Origin: an uncultured Phascolarctobacterium sp.
GTDB lineage: Bacteria > Bacillota > Negativicutes > Acidaminococcales > Acidaminococcaceae
Assembly: GCA_937906915.1 (NCBI GenBank)
Contig: CALCUU010000205.1
Span: 1 to 5,649, forward strand
DNA: 5,649 nucleotides
Direction: 5' to 3'
Shown piece after piece: positions 1 to 4,447 of this stretch. A model generated the notes under the pieces. That model did no database searches and was not told the origin of the DNA. It saw only the letters and a program-made list of their open reading frames with translations. Position 1 is the stretch's first letter. Every line of letters begins with the position of its first letter. A program made the translations under genes and the position numbers.

Positions 1-1
1 G

Positions 2-358
2 GCTACAAATCATTAAGGGGAGTCCCTCTCTTGCAAGGACTCCCCTCTTTTCTGCTCCGCAGGAAAGATGGGTAACGCAGCCCGTTGCTTCTAAAATTTT
101 TACTGCGCCGGTGGCGAAGAACTCCGCACTGCGCAGGGAGAAGGCTGCGGGAAGCTCAACTACCAAATCTACACCGTTTTCTACGGCAAGGCGTGCTCTT
201 TGCCATTTATCGAGGAAGGCTGGCTCGCCCCGTTGCATAAAGCTGCCACTCATAACTGCTATTACAGGCAGGCTTGTCAAATTTTTAGTTGTCTGCAAAT
301 GATGCAGGTGTCCGTTGTGAAAGGGATTATATTCTGCGACAATGCCTACAGCTTTCAT
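2..358 (-). CDS. tmcAL: tRNA(Met) cytidine acetate ligase (TmcAL, YlbM family), 5' part only
   Basis: In the characterised family this enzyme activates acetate with ATP and acetylates C34 of elongator tRNA-Met (ac4C) in the cytoplasm. The visible 119 residues begin MKAVGIVAEYNPFHNGH, with the nucleotidyltransferase-fold HxGH motif at residues 14-17. The family blocks MSGSFMQRGEPA (36-47) and GVDLVVELP (62-70) follow, and family-like sequence runs to CGAE (100-103). The start ATG at 356-358 is preceded by AAGGAG (365-370, minus strand) at six bases. The full family length is about 400 residues, so roughly a quarter is present and the frame is still open at the left edge. From residue 104 the translation crosses an inverted repeat and no longer resembles the family, so the gene may be interrupted here, or the contig may end in a repeat. 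It is transcribed away from ackA. Identity is secure for residues 1-103; integrity is uncertain. Confidence 0.9.
   Translation of the reverse strand, partial: MKAVGIVAEYNPFHNGHLHHLQTTKNLTSLPVIAVMSGSFMQRGEPAFLDKWQRARLAVENGVDLVVELPAAFSLRSAEFFATGAVKILEATGCVTHLSCGAEKRGVLAREGLPLMICS
16..46. repeat. Inverted repeat (hairpin) at the left edge, 10-bp arms
   Basis: AGGGGAGTCC (16-25) is perfectly complementary to GGACTCCCCT (37-46), with an 11-base loop. On the plus strand it is followed by CTTTTCTG and preceded by an A/T-rich stretch, so it resembles a modest intrinsic terminator for a rightward transcript. On the minus strand it lies inside the open tmcAL frame, directly after the last recognisable TmcAL residue. 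It may be a terminator brought in by rearrangement, a dispersed palindromic element, or unusual coding sequence; the window alone cannot separate these. Confidence 0.7.
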
Positions 359-364
359 GGCGTG

Positions 365-370
365 CTCCTT
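365..370 (-). promoter_or_regulatory. Ribosome binding site of tmcAL
   Basis: AAGGAG on the minus strand lies six bases before the ATG at 358-356. It fixes this ATG as the start, in agreement with the conserved family N-terminus. Confidence 0.8.
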
Positions 371-387
371 TAAAATTTCTTGAGACC

Positions 388-396
388 ATTATAGCA
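388..396 (-). promoter_or_regulatory. Extended -10 promoter of tmcAL
   Basis: On the minus strand the sequence reads TGCTATAAT, a perfect TATAAT (393-388) with the extended -10 TGn element. No good -35 hexamer stands 16-18 bases upstream (AAATCT at 416-411), as is usual when an extended -10 is present. The predicted transcript starts near 381, giving a leader of about 23 bases that holds the ribosome site. Confidence 0.65.
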
Positions 397-397
397 C

Positions 398-414
398 ATC
401 TAACGTGGTTAGAT
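398..414. promoter_or_regulatory. Perfect palindrome, probable operator in the tmcAL promoter
   Basis: ATCTAAC-GTG-GTTAGAT is a perfect inverted repeat with 7-bp arms and a 3-base centre. It fills the space between the -10 and -35 positions of the leftward tmcAL promoter (about -17 to -33), where a bound repressor would block RNA polymerase. For the rightward ackA promoter it sits at about -71 to -87. The arms do not match a regulator site I know with confidence, so no regulator is named. A terminator role is unlikely, as the stem is A/T-rich and no proper U tract follows. Confidence 0.5.
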
Positions 415-449
415 TTTAATTTTGTAATTGATTGTTCAGAATTTTTTAC

Positions 450-478
450 TAGGCAAGATTTTTTCAATCGTGTATACT
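450..478 (+). promoter_or_regulatory. Promoter of ackA
   Basis: TATACT (473-478, five of six matches to TATAAT) is preceded at 17 bases by TAGGCA (450-455, four of six matches to TTGACA). The predicted start near 485 leaves a leader of about 48 bases before the GTG start of ackA. It is the best rightward sigma-70-like site in the divergent region. Confidence 0.5.
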
Positions 479-491
479 ATATTGTAGCTAA

Positions 492-508
492 TTGGCGAGC
501 TTTGCCAA
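492..508 (+). promoter_or_regulatory. Small inverted repeat in the ackA leader
   Basis: TTGGC (492-496) and GCCAA (504-508) form a 5-bp-arm inverted repeat with a 7-base centre. It lies between the predicted ackA transcription start and the ribosome site at 521-526. It could be a weak leader hairpin or an operator half-site pair; arms this short may also occur by chance. Confidence 0.25.
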
Positions 509-520
509 AATACTTTATAT

Positions 521-526
521 AGGAGG
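521..526 (+). promoter_or_regulatory. Ribosome binding site deciding the GTG start of ackA
   Basis: A full AGGAGG lies six bases upstream of GTG at 533-535. No in-frame ATG fits the conserved N-terminus, whose NCGSSSLK block must begin at residue 7, so the GTG start is well supported. Confidence 0.9.
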
Positions 527-532
527 CTTATC

Positions 533-1741
533 GTGATTGTTTTTGTTTTAAACTGTGGTAGCTCTTCCCTCAAGTACCAGCTTATAGACATGAAAAATGA
601 AAACGTTATGGCTAAAGGTCTTATCGAACGTATCGGTATGGACGGCTCTGTTTTAAAACACACTCCCGCTAATGCAAATACCATTGATATCTCCACTGAA
701 ATTCCAGACCATAAGGTTGCCATTAAACTGGTAATCGAAACATTGCTTGATGAAAACCACGGTGTTATCAAAAAATTAAGCGAAATCAATGCGGTAGGTC
801 ATCGCGTGGTACATGGTGGAGAACGCTTTACTGATAGTATGCTTATTACTACCGAGGTTATTAAGGGCATTGAAGCCTGCTGTGAAATCGCACCCCTGCA
901 TAATCCGCCTAATCTTCACGGCATTGAAGCTTGTATGGAATTATTGCCGGAGGTTCCTCAGGTTGCAGTGTTTGATACTGCGTTCCATCAAACTATGCCT
1001 AAGACAGCCTTCCTTTACGGCTTGCCCTACGAAATGTACGTGAAGTACGGCTTGCGTCGCTATGGCTTCCACGGAACCTCTCATCGTTACGTTGCTCAAA
1101 AGGCAGCAGAGATGATGGGCGAGCACATGAGTGACCTGCGTATTATTACCTGTCACTTAGGCAACGGTGCCAGCCTGACCGCAATTAAATACGGTAGGTC
1201 CGTTGATACCAGTATGGGCTACACTCCGCTGGAAGGTTTGATTATGGGTACCCGCAGTGGGGAGATTGATCCTGCAATTATTCCCTTCCTTATGGAAAAG
1301 GAAAATATGGACGCTCAACAAATAGATAATTTCTTAAATCGTCGTAGCGGCATTTTGGGTATCTCCGGTTTGTCCAGCGACTTCCGTGATTTGGAGGCTG
1401 CTGCCAACAACGGTGATGAACGTAGCCAGCTGGCGATTGACGTTTTTGCATATAAGGTTAAGAAATATATTGGCGGTTACGTTGCTGCCATGGGTGGCGT
1501 TGATGCCATCGTCTTTACCGCAGGCTTGGGCGAAAACTCTCCCTTTATGCGCGAGAAGATTTGCAGTGGCTTAGAGTACCTTGGTACCCGTATTGACCCT
1601 GAGCTGAACAAGATTAGAGGCAAGGCTAGGGAGATTAGCATTAAGCGTGCTAAGACTAAAATTTTCGTTGTTCCTACCAATGAAGAACTGGTTATTGCCC
1701 GTGATACCAAGCGTATTTGCCGTAGAATTGTTGACCTGTAA
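533..1741 (+). CDS. ackA: Acetate kinase
   Basis: This cytoplasmic enzyme interconverts acetate + ATP and acetyl phosphate + ADP; in a fermenter it usually runs toward ATP and excreted acetate. The 402-residue length is typical. Every key residue of the family falls at the numbering used for the Methanosarcina thermophila enzyme: N7, S10, S12 and K14 in the NCGSSSLK phosphate-binding block, R91 in HRVVHGG, H123, D148 in FDTAFH, H180 in RYGFHGTSHR, N211 in HLGNGAS, R241 in GTRSGEIDP and E384 near the C-terminus. It should therefore be active. Translation starts at GTG behind AGGAGG. The gene is divergent from tmcAL and no terminator is visible after it, so its transcripts may read on into the DUF177 gene 79 bases downstream. 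No phosphotransacetylase gene is in the window. Identification is secure. Confidence 0.98.
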   Translation: MIVFVLNCGSSSLKYQLIDMKNENVMAKGLIERIGMDGSVLKHTPANANTIDISTEIPDHKVAIKLVIETLLDENHGVIKKLSEINAVGHRVVHGGERFTDSMLITTEVIKGIEACCEIAPLHNPPNLHGIEACMELLPEVPQVAVFDTAFHQTMPKTAFLYGLPYEMYVKYGLRRYGFHGTSHRYVAQKAAEMMGEHMSDLRIITCHLGNGASLTAIKYGRSVDTSMGYTPLEGLIMGTRSGEIDPAIIPFLMEKENMDAQQIDNFLNRRSGILGISGLSSDFRDLEAAANNGDERSQLAIDVFAYKVKKYIGGYVAAMGGVDAIVFTAGLGENSPFMREKICSGLEYLGTRIDPELNKIRGKAREISIKRAKTKIFVVPTNEELVIARDTKRICRRIVDL

Positions 1742-1767
1742 TTTTTCTTCTTGTTAAGATGTTTTGC

Positions 1768-1796
1768 TTGACAAAGAAGCCTTAGGTGTATATAAT
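1768..1796 (+). promoter_or_regulatory. Consensus sigma-70/sigma-A promoter of the DUF177-rpmF unit
   Basis: TTGACA (1768-1773) and TATAAT (1791-1796) are both perfect and are separated by the optimal 17 bases. Transcription should start near 1803, only about 18 bases before the ATG at 1821. This gives a strong, presumably constitutive source of DUF177 and L32 mRNA independent of ackA. Confidence 0.88.
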
Positions 1797-1820
1797 TGTA
1801 ACGATTGGTGAAATTGAAAT

Positions 1821-2324
1821 ATGATTAAAGTAAATGTCGCAGAAATCAAAAAAAGACTGGTCGGCCAAAAAACTTTCACTTTCGACTTGACGCCTGATGA
1901 ACTGGAAATTTCTTCTAAAGAAATTGAAATTCTGGAAGATGTTAGGACAGAAGGTAGCATAAGTAACGCCGGTGACGTATTGCTCCTGGAGGCTACAATG
2001 AGCACGCAGGTGCGTCGCACTTGCGGGCGTTGCCTAAAAGAGTTTACGGCGGTTACAAAAGCAGAAGTCTTGGAGAAGTTTTATCCGGCAAGCGCTGATA
2101 ATATCGAAAAAGATGCTTTTGTGTACGATTCGGACGTTCTTGATATAACGGAACCGCTTCGTGAAAGCCTGCTGCTTGCAGAGCCTATGCAGGCACTCTG
2201 TAAAGAAGATTGTCAGGGACTGTGCACAGTTTGTGGTGCTGATCTTAACGATGGGGACTGCGGATGTGATAAGGTTTCTGTAGATCCGAGGCTGGCGGCA
2301 TTAAAGCAATTCATCAAAAATTAA
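1821..2324 (+). CDS. yceD: DUF177 (YceD-family) protein, linked to L32
   Basis: The protein belongs to the DUF177/YceD family, which is encoded next to rpmF in many bacteria. Bacterial and plant-organelle members have been linked to 23S rRNA accumulation; the biochemical activity is not settled. The 167 residues include a CGRC pair (Cys68, Cys71) at the centre. A cysteine-rich C-terminal half follows: Cys127, 131, 135 and 138 in CKEDCQGLCTVCG, then Cys147 and Cys149, a layout typical of Gram-positive members and suited to binding metal. The ribosome site is weak (GGTGAAA, 1807-1813), in contrast to the strong one of rpmF, so far fewer copies than of L32 may be made from the shared message. 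The ATG is the natural start, since the promoter lies just upstream. rpmF begins 35 bases after the stop. Family assignment is firm; function is known only by association. Confidence 0.92.
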   Translation: MIKVNVAEIKKRLVGQKTFTFDLTPDELEISSKEIEILEDVRTEGSISNAGDVLLLEATMSTQVRRTCGRCLKEFTAVTKAEVLEKFYPASADNIEKDAFVYDSDVLDITEPLRESLLLAEPMQALCKEDCQGLCTVCGADLNDGDCGCDKVSVDPRLAALKQFIKN

Positions 2325-2341
2325 ATTTACTTAATAGCACT

Positions 2342-2350
2342 GAGGAGGTG
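2342..2350 (+). promoter_or_regulatory. Strong ribosome binding site of rpmF
   Basis: GAGGAGGTG is close to a full complement of the 16S rRNA 3' end and stands nine bases before the ATG at 2360. This fits the high output needed for a ribosomal protein. Confidence 0.85.
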
Positions 2351-2359
2351 TATTGAGAA

Positions 2360-2539
2360 ATGGCAGTACCTAAGAGAAAAATGTCCAAAGCACGTCGCGA
2401 TTCTCGCCGCGCTAACTGGAAACTGACTGTACCCGGCATGGTTGAATGCCCGCAATGTCACGAAATGAAAATGCCGCACCGTGTTTGCACTGAATGCGGT
2501 TACTACAACGGCAAACAAGTCATTGCTAAAGCTGAATAA
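2360..2539 (+). CDS. rpmF: 50S ribosomal protein L32 (bL32)
   Basis: This is a structural protein of the large ribosomal subunit. The 59 residues open with the family signature MAVPKRKMSKARRDSRRANW, rich in Arg and Lys for rRNA contact. A four-cysteine zinc ribbon follows: Cys30-x2-Cys33 (CPQC) and Cys43-x2-Cys46 (CTEC), with CGYYNGKQVI after it. Keeping all four cysteines makes it the zinc-binding (C+) form. The gene is the last of the unit starting at the consensus promoter near 1768 and is followed within 15 bases by a strong terminator. In many Firmicutes fapR or plsX follows rpmF; neither is present here. Length and sequence are typical and identification is secure. Confidence 0.97.
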   Translation: MAVPKRKMSKARRDSRRANWKLTVPGMVECPQCHEMKMPHRVCTECGYYNGKQVIAKAE

Positions 2540-2553
2540 TTCAGGATTTAATG

Positions 2554-2584
2554 AGCCCTTGGAGCAACGCTTCAAGGGCTTTTT
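2554..2584 (+). terminator. Intrinsic terminator after rpmF
   Basis: The arms 2554-2565 and 2569-2580 pair over 12 bp (one G-U) around a 3-base loop, with AGCCCTTG/CAAGGGCT at the base. The stem runs into a run of five T (2580-2584). It closes the DUF177-rpmF unit 15 bases after the rpmF stop and insulates it from rsmD. Confidence 0.93.
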
Positions 2585-2596
2585 GCTATATATTGC

Positions 2597-2625
2597 TTGT
2601 CAAGAAAGGTTTTTGAGAGTAAAAT
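2597..2625 (+). promoter_or_regulatory. Promoter of rsmD
   Basis: TTGTCA (2597-2602) and TAAAAT (2620-2625) are each one mismatch from consensus and 17 bases apart, directly after the rpmF terminator. The predicted start near 2632 makes the in-frame ATG at 2631 unusable and supports the ATG at 2661 as the rsmD start. Confidence 0.72.
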
Positions 2626-2650
2626 AGCCTTTGGAATATTTGATTAGTTT

Positions 2651-2655
2651 AGGAG
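2651..2655 (+). promoter_or_regulatory. Ribosome binding site deciding the rsmD start
   Basis: AGGAG lies five bases before ATG 2661. The upstream in-frame ATG at 2631 has no such site, and the ten residues it would add are not part of the family. Confidence 0.75.
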
Positions 2656-2660
2656 CGTTT

Positions 2661-3233
2661 ATGAGGATTATTACCGGGCGTGCCCGTGGCTTACAACTTA
2701 ATACCCCTAAAAATTTTGACGTGCGTCCTACTGCAGATAGAGTTAAGGAATCTGTCTTTAGCATTATCGGCAGCAAAATCATTGGTACGCAGGTGCTTGA
2801 TTTATTTGCAGGCACAGGCAATTTAGGCTTAGAAAGCTGGAGCCGTGGCGCGGAAGCCATTACCTTTATTGACCAAAGCAATGAAAGCTTACGTCTCGTG
2901 CAAAATAATATTGCCAAGTGCAAGGCTGAAAAAGATTGTACCGTCATTAAAGGCAACGCTGTAAATATTATTGAACGCCTTTATAAGCAGGGCAAGCTTT
3001 TTGATTTTGCCTTCTGTGACCCGCCCTATAATAAGGGCTGGATTGAAAAAATCGTCAACGCTTTAAACACCTATCCCGTTTTAAACCACGGTGGCTACTT
3101 AGTAGTTGAACGTGCCGTACACGAAGGGGTAGAAAATTTACCTGCTGCCTTTGAACTGGTGCGCAGTGAAAAGTACGGCGAAACCATTGTAGACTTTATC
3201 TACTATAATAAGGAAAATATTATATCTGATTAG
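2661..3233 (+). CDS. rsmD: 16S rRNA (guanine966-N2)-methyltransferase RsmD
   Basis: This SAM-dependent enzyme methylates the exocyclic amine of G966 of 16S rRNA (E. coli numbering) during 30S assembly. The 190 residues begin MRIITGRARG and continue with RPTADRVKESVF (22-33), a block characteristic of the family. The SAM-binding motif I, LDLFAGTGNLGLE, covers 47-59, an acidic ITFIDQS end of strand two covers 67-73, and the catalytic DPPY of N-methyltransferases is at 120-123. Length is normal. The ATG at 2661 is preferred over the in-frame ATG at 2631 for its AGGAG site, the promoter position and the family N-terminus. coaD starts 60 bases downstream, the common rsmD-coaD pairing of bacteria, and the predicted coaD promoter touches the rsmD stop codon. 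Identification is secure. Confidence 0.95.
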   Translation: MRIITGRARGLQLNTPKNFDVRPTADRVKESVFSIIGSKIIGTQVLDLFAGTGNLGLESWSRGAEAITFIDQSNESLRLVQNNIAKCKAEKDCTVIKGNAVNIIERLYKQGKLFDFAFCDPPYNKGWIEKIVNALNTYPVLNHGGYLVVERAVHEGVENLPAAFELVRSEKYGETIVDFIYYNKENIISD

Positions 3234-3261
3234 TGGAAAAATGTTTATTTTGTGATAAAAT
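3234..3261 (+). promoter_or_regulatory. Probable promoter of coaD
   Basis: TAAAAT (3256-3261) carries an upstream TGA that fits the extended -10 TGn form (3253-3255). A partial -35, TGGAAA (3234-3239, four of six matches), is 16 bases away and begins just after the rsmD stop. It would let coaD be made without rsmD, in addition to read-through from the rsmD promoter. Confidence 0.45.
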
Positions 3262-3279
3262 ATAAAGAAGAAGTTTTTT

Positions 3280-3285
3280 AGGAGG
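3280..3285 (+). promoter_or_regulatory. Ribosome binding site of coaD
   Basis: A full AGGAGG stands eight bases before the ATG at 3294, near-ideal spacing, and sets the start that places the TxGH motif correctly at residues 14-17. Confidence 0.85.
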
Positions 3286-3293
3286 TCTACCAA

Positions 3294-3782
3294 ATGCGTA
3301 GAGCAGTTTGTTCCGGTAGCTTTGACCCCGTAACAAGAGGTCACATTGATATTTTTGAAAGAGCAAGTGTTATGTTTGACGAGCTCATCATCAGCGTGTT
3401 CTATAACCCCACTAAAGATAAATCCATGTTCAGCATGGAAGAAAGGGTTGAGATGATTAAGCTTGCGACCAAGCACATTCCCAATGTACGTGTAACCAGC
3501 TTTTCCGGATTGCTCAACGAGTTTTGTGTTAAAGAAGACGCTCCTGTAATTGTTAGAGGCCTGCGTGCGTTTACCGATTTTGAATATGAATTCCAACGCG
3601 CCCTCTTGATTAAAAAAATTGACCCCAAATTAGAAACCGTATTCATTATGACTAACGCCAAGTATTCTTTTGTAAGCTCCTCCGGCGTTCGTGAGCTGGC
3701 TACCTTTGGTGGTCCCTTGAAGGATTTGGTTCCGGAATGTGTTGAAGAAAGAATTCGTAAGCACATTGCAGCAAAAGATTGA
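3294..3782 (+). CDS. coaD: Pantetheine-phosphate adenylyltransferase (PPAT)
   Basis: This cytoplasmic enzyme transfers AMP from ATP to 4'-phosphopantetheine, giving dephospho-CoA, the penultimate step of coenzyme A synthesis. The 162 residues match the usual length. The nucleotidyltransferase motif TRGH lies at 14-17 after GSFDPV. K41 in NPTKDK is the usual lysine for substrate binding, R88 and R91 lie in VRGLRAFTDFEYE, and the ATP-binding SSSGVRELA block lies at 128-136. All match the characterised enzyme. An AGGAGG site eight bases upstream fixes the start. The coiled-coil gene follows after 19 bases and is probably co-transcribed. TmcAL at the left end shares the same nucleotidyltransferase fold but is not a duplicate. 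Identification is secure. Confidence 0.97.
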   Translation: MRRAVCSGSFDPVTRGHIDIFERASVMFDELIISVFYNPTKDKSMFSMEERVEMIKLATKHIPNVRVTSFSGLLNEFCVKEDAPVIVRGLRAFTDFEYEFQRALLIKKIDPKLETVFIMTNAKYSFVSSSGVRELATFGGPLKDLVPECVEERIRKHIAAKD

Positions 3783-3787
3783 TAGAA

Positions 3788-3793
3788 AAGAGG
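3788..3793 (+). promoter_or_regulatory. Ribosome binding site deciding the start of the coiled-coil gene
   Basis: AAGAGG lies eight bases before ATG 3802. An in-frame ATG at 3739 inside coaD lacks such a site and would add 21 residues overlapping coaD, so 3802 is preferred. Confidence 0.7.
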
Positions 3794-3801
3794 TTTTGAA
3801 G

Positions 3802-4398
3802 ATGATTGAACGTAATAATACCAGTGCAACCTTAGATAGAATTTTTGAAGAAGTTTACAACATTATTACAGAAGCCAATCGTATTCCTCTTACCGAAAAA
3901 ATTATCATCGAAGAAAGTGATTTGGCTGGCGCTTTGGACGAATTAAAGGCTGCAATTCCTAAAGAAGTTCGTAATGCAAGCCAAGTTCTGGAAGAACAAA
4001 AAAGCATTGTGAATAAAGCTTACGAAGAAGCTGACCGCATCGTGCAACAAGCTAAGGCAGAAGCAGAACGCATTGTTGCGATTGCTGATGCTGAGGCGGA
4101 ACGTATGATTCAACAGGAAAATATTGTAAAAGAAGCAAATTCTATTGCTGAAGAAATTAAGTCTAATGCTCTGCGTTATCAAGAAGAGATTAAAGCTGAA
4201 GCTGAAGAGTTCGCTAATGCAACAAAACTTGAAGCGTTGCAATATGTTGATAATATGTTAGAGTTCTTTGAAAATCGTTACGCTGAAGATTTGAAAACTT
4301 TGTCTATGAATAGAGATTCTGTGCTGTTTGAAATTCAGAAACTGAATGAGAATTCTACGAAAGTAGTTATTAGTGAAGAAATTGGATATGAAGAATAA
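3802..4398 (+). CDS. Coiled-coil protein of unknown function (coaD-linked, ATP-synthase-b-like)
   Basis: I recognise the type, not a function. Short charged coiled-coil proteins of this kind follow coaD in many Clostridia and Negativicutes and are often labelled ATPase or V-ATPase subunit-like because of their resemblance to stator coiled coils. The 198 residues hold a compact N-terminal part (about 1-55, with NIITEANRIPLTEKIIIEES at 20-39). A long Ala/Glu/Lys/Arg-rich helix covers about 60-165, and a short acidic tail ends it. Residues 76-108 form three consecutive 11-residue repeats of the type EAERIVxxAxA, the hendecad pattern of right-handed coiled coils. There is no Walker motif, signal peptide or membrane segment, so an ATPase label is not supported. 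A cytoplasmic dimer or scaffold, perhaps in division or membrane-associated assembly, is conjecture. It is 19 bases from coaD and ends at a hairpin terminator. Confidence 0.85.
   Translation: MIERNNTSATLDRIFEEVYNIITEANRIPLTEKIIIEESDLAGALDELKAAIPKEVRNASQVLEEQKSIVNKAYEEADRIVQQAKAEAERIVAIADAEAERMIQQENIVKEANSIAEEIKSNALRYQEEIKAEAEEFANATKLEALQYVDNMLEFFENRYAEDLKTLSMNRDSVLFEIQKLNENSTKVVISEEIGYEE
4027..4125 (+). repeat. Three diverged 33-base tandem repeats encoding hendecads
   Basis: The three units start at 4027, 4060 and 4093 and encode EADRIVQQAKA, EAERIVAIADA and EAERMIQQENI. The residues at positions 1, 2, 4, 5 and 6 are nearly constant, while the DNA has diverged at many third positions. This argues for structural selection rather than a recent DNA duplication. 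Confidence 0.75.
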
Positions 4399-4409
4399 TT
4401 AGTAAAAAT

Positions 4410-4437
4410 AAAGGCTCCCTCATTCGAGGGAGCCTTT
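4410..4437. terminator. Bidirectional terminator between the coiled-coil gene and ilvA
   Basis: AAAGGCTCCCTC (4410-4421) pairs perfectly with GAGGGAGCCTTT (4426-4437) around a 4-base loop. On the minus strand the stem is followed by ATTTTTA, so termination of ilvA is well supported. On the plus strand the stem's own TTT is followed by GGCATTCTTC, a weaker tail. It lies 11 bases after the coiled-coil stop and 10 bases after the ilvA stop, so the two convergent genes share it. Confidence 0.9.
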
Positions 4438-4447
4438 GGCATTCTTC

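Noticed and set aside
111..522. Two plus-strand open frames (111-302 and 289-522) over tmcAL and the divergent control region
   Set aside because: The first is antisense to the clear TmcAL coding sequence. The second crosses the promoters of both flanking genes, and neither has a domain or convincing ribosome site.
485..532. Riboswitch or T-box in the ackA leader
   Set aside because: The predicted leader is under 50 bases with only a 5-bp stem, far too short for any known riboswitch or T-box.
436..789. Minus-strand 117-residue open frame over the ackA 5' end, with hydrophobic stretches
   Set aside because: It overlaps the secure acetate kinase gene and its promoter region. The hydrophobic look comes from reading A/T-rich DNA in antisense.
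1742..1790. Terminator after ackA
   Set aside because: The region has T-rich stretches but no stable inverted repeat; CTTCTT and AAGAAG are too short and too far apart to count.
2631..2660. Upstream in-frame ATG giving a 200-residue RsmD
   Set aside because: It coincides with the predicted transcription start, lacks a ribosome site, and adds residues not found in the family; ATG 2661 has AGGAG and the canonical MRIITG start.
3739..3801. Upstream in-frame ATG extending the coiled-coil protein into coaD
   Set aside because: No ribosome site precedes it and the extra 21 residues merely reread coaD in another frame; ATG 3802 has AAGAGG at good spacing.
3138..4242. Minus-strand open frames opposite coaD and the coiled-coil gene
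   Set aside because: They overlap genes with clear family motifs and good ribosome sites, and their translations show no domain.
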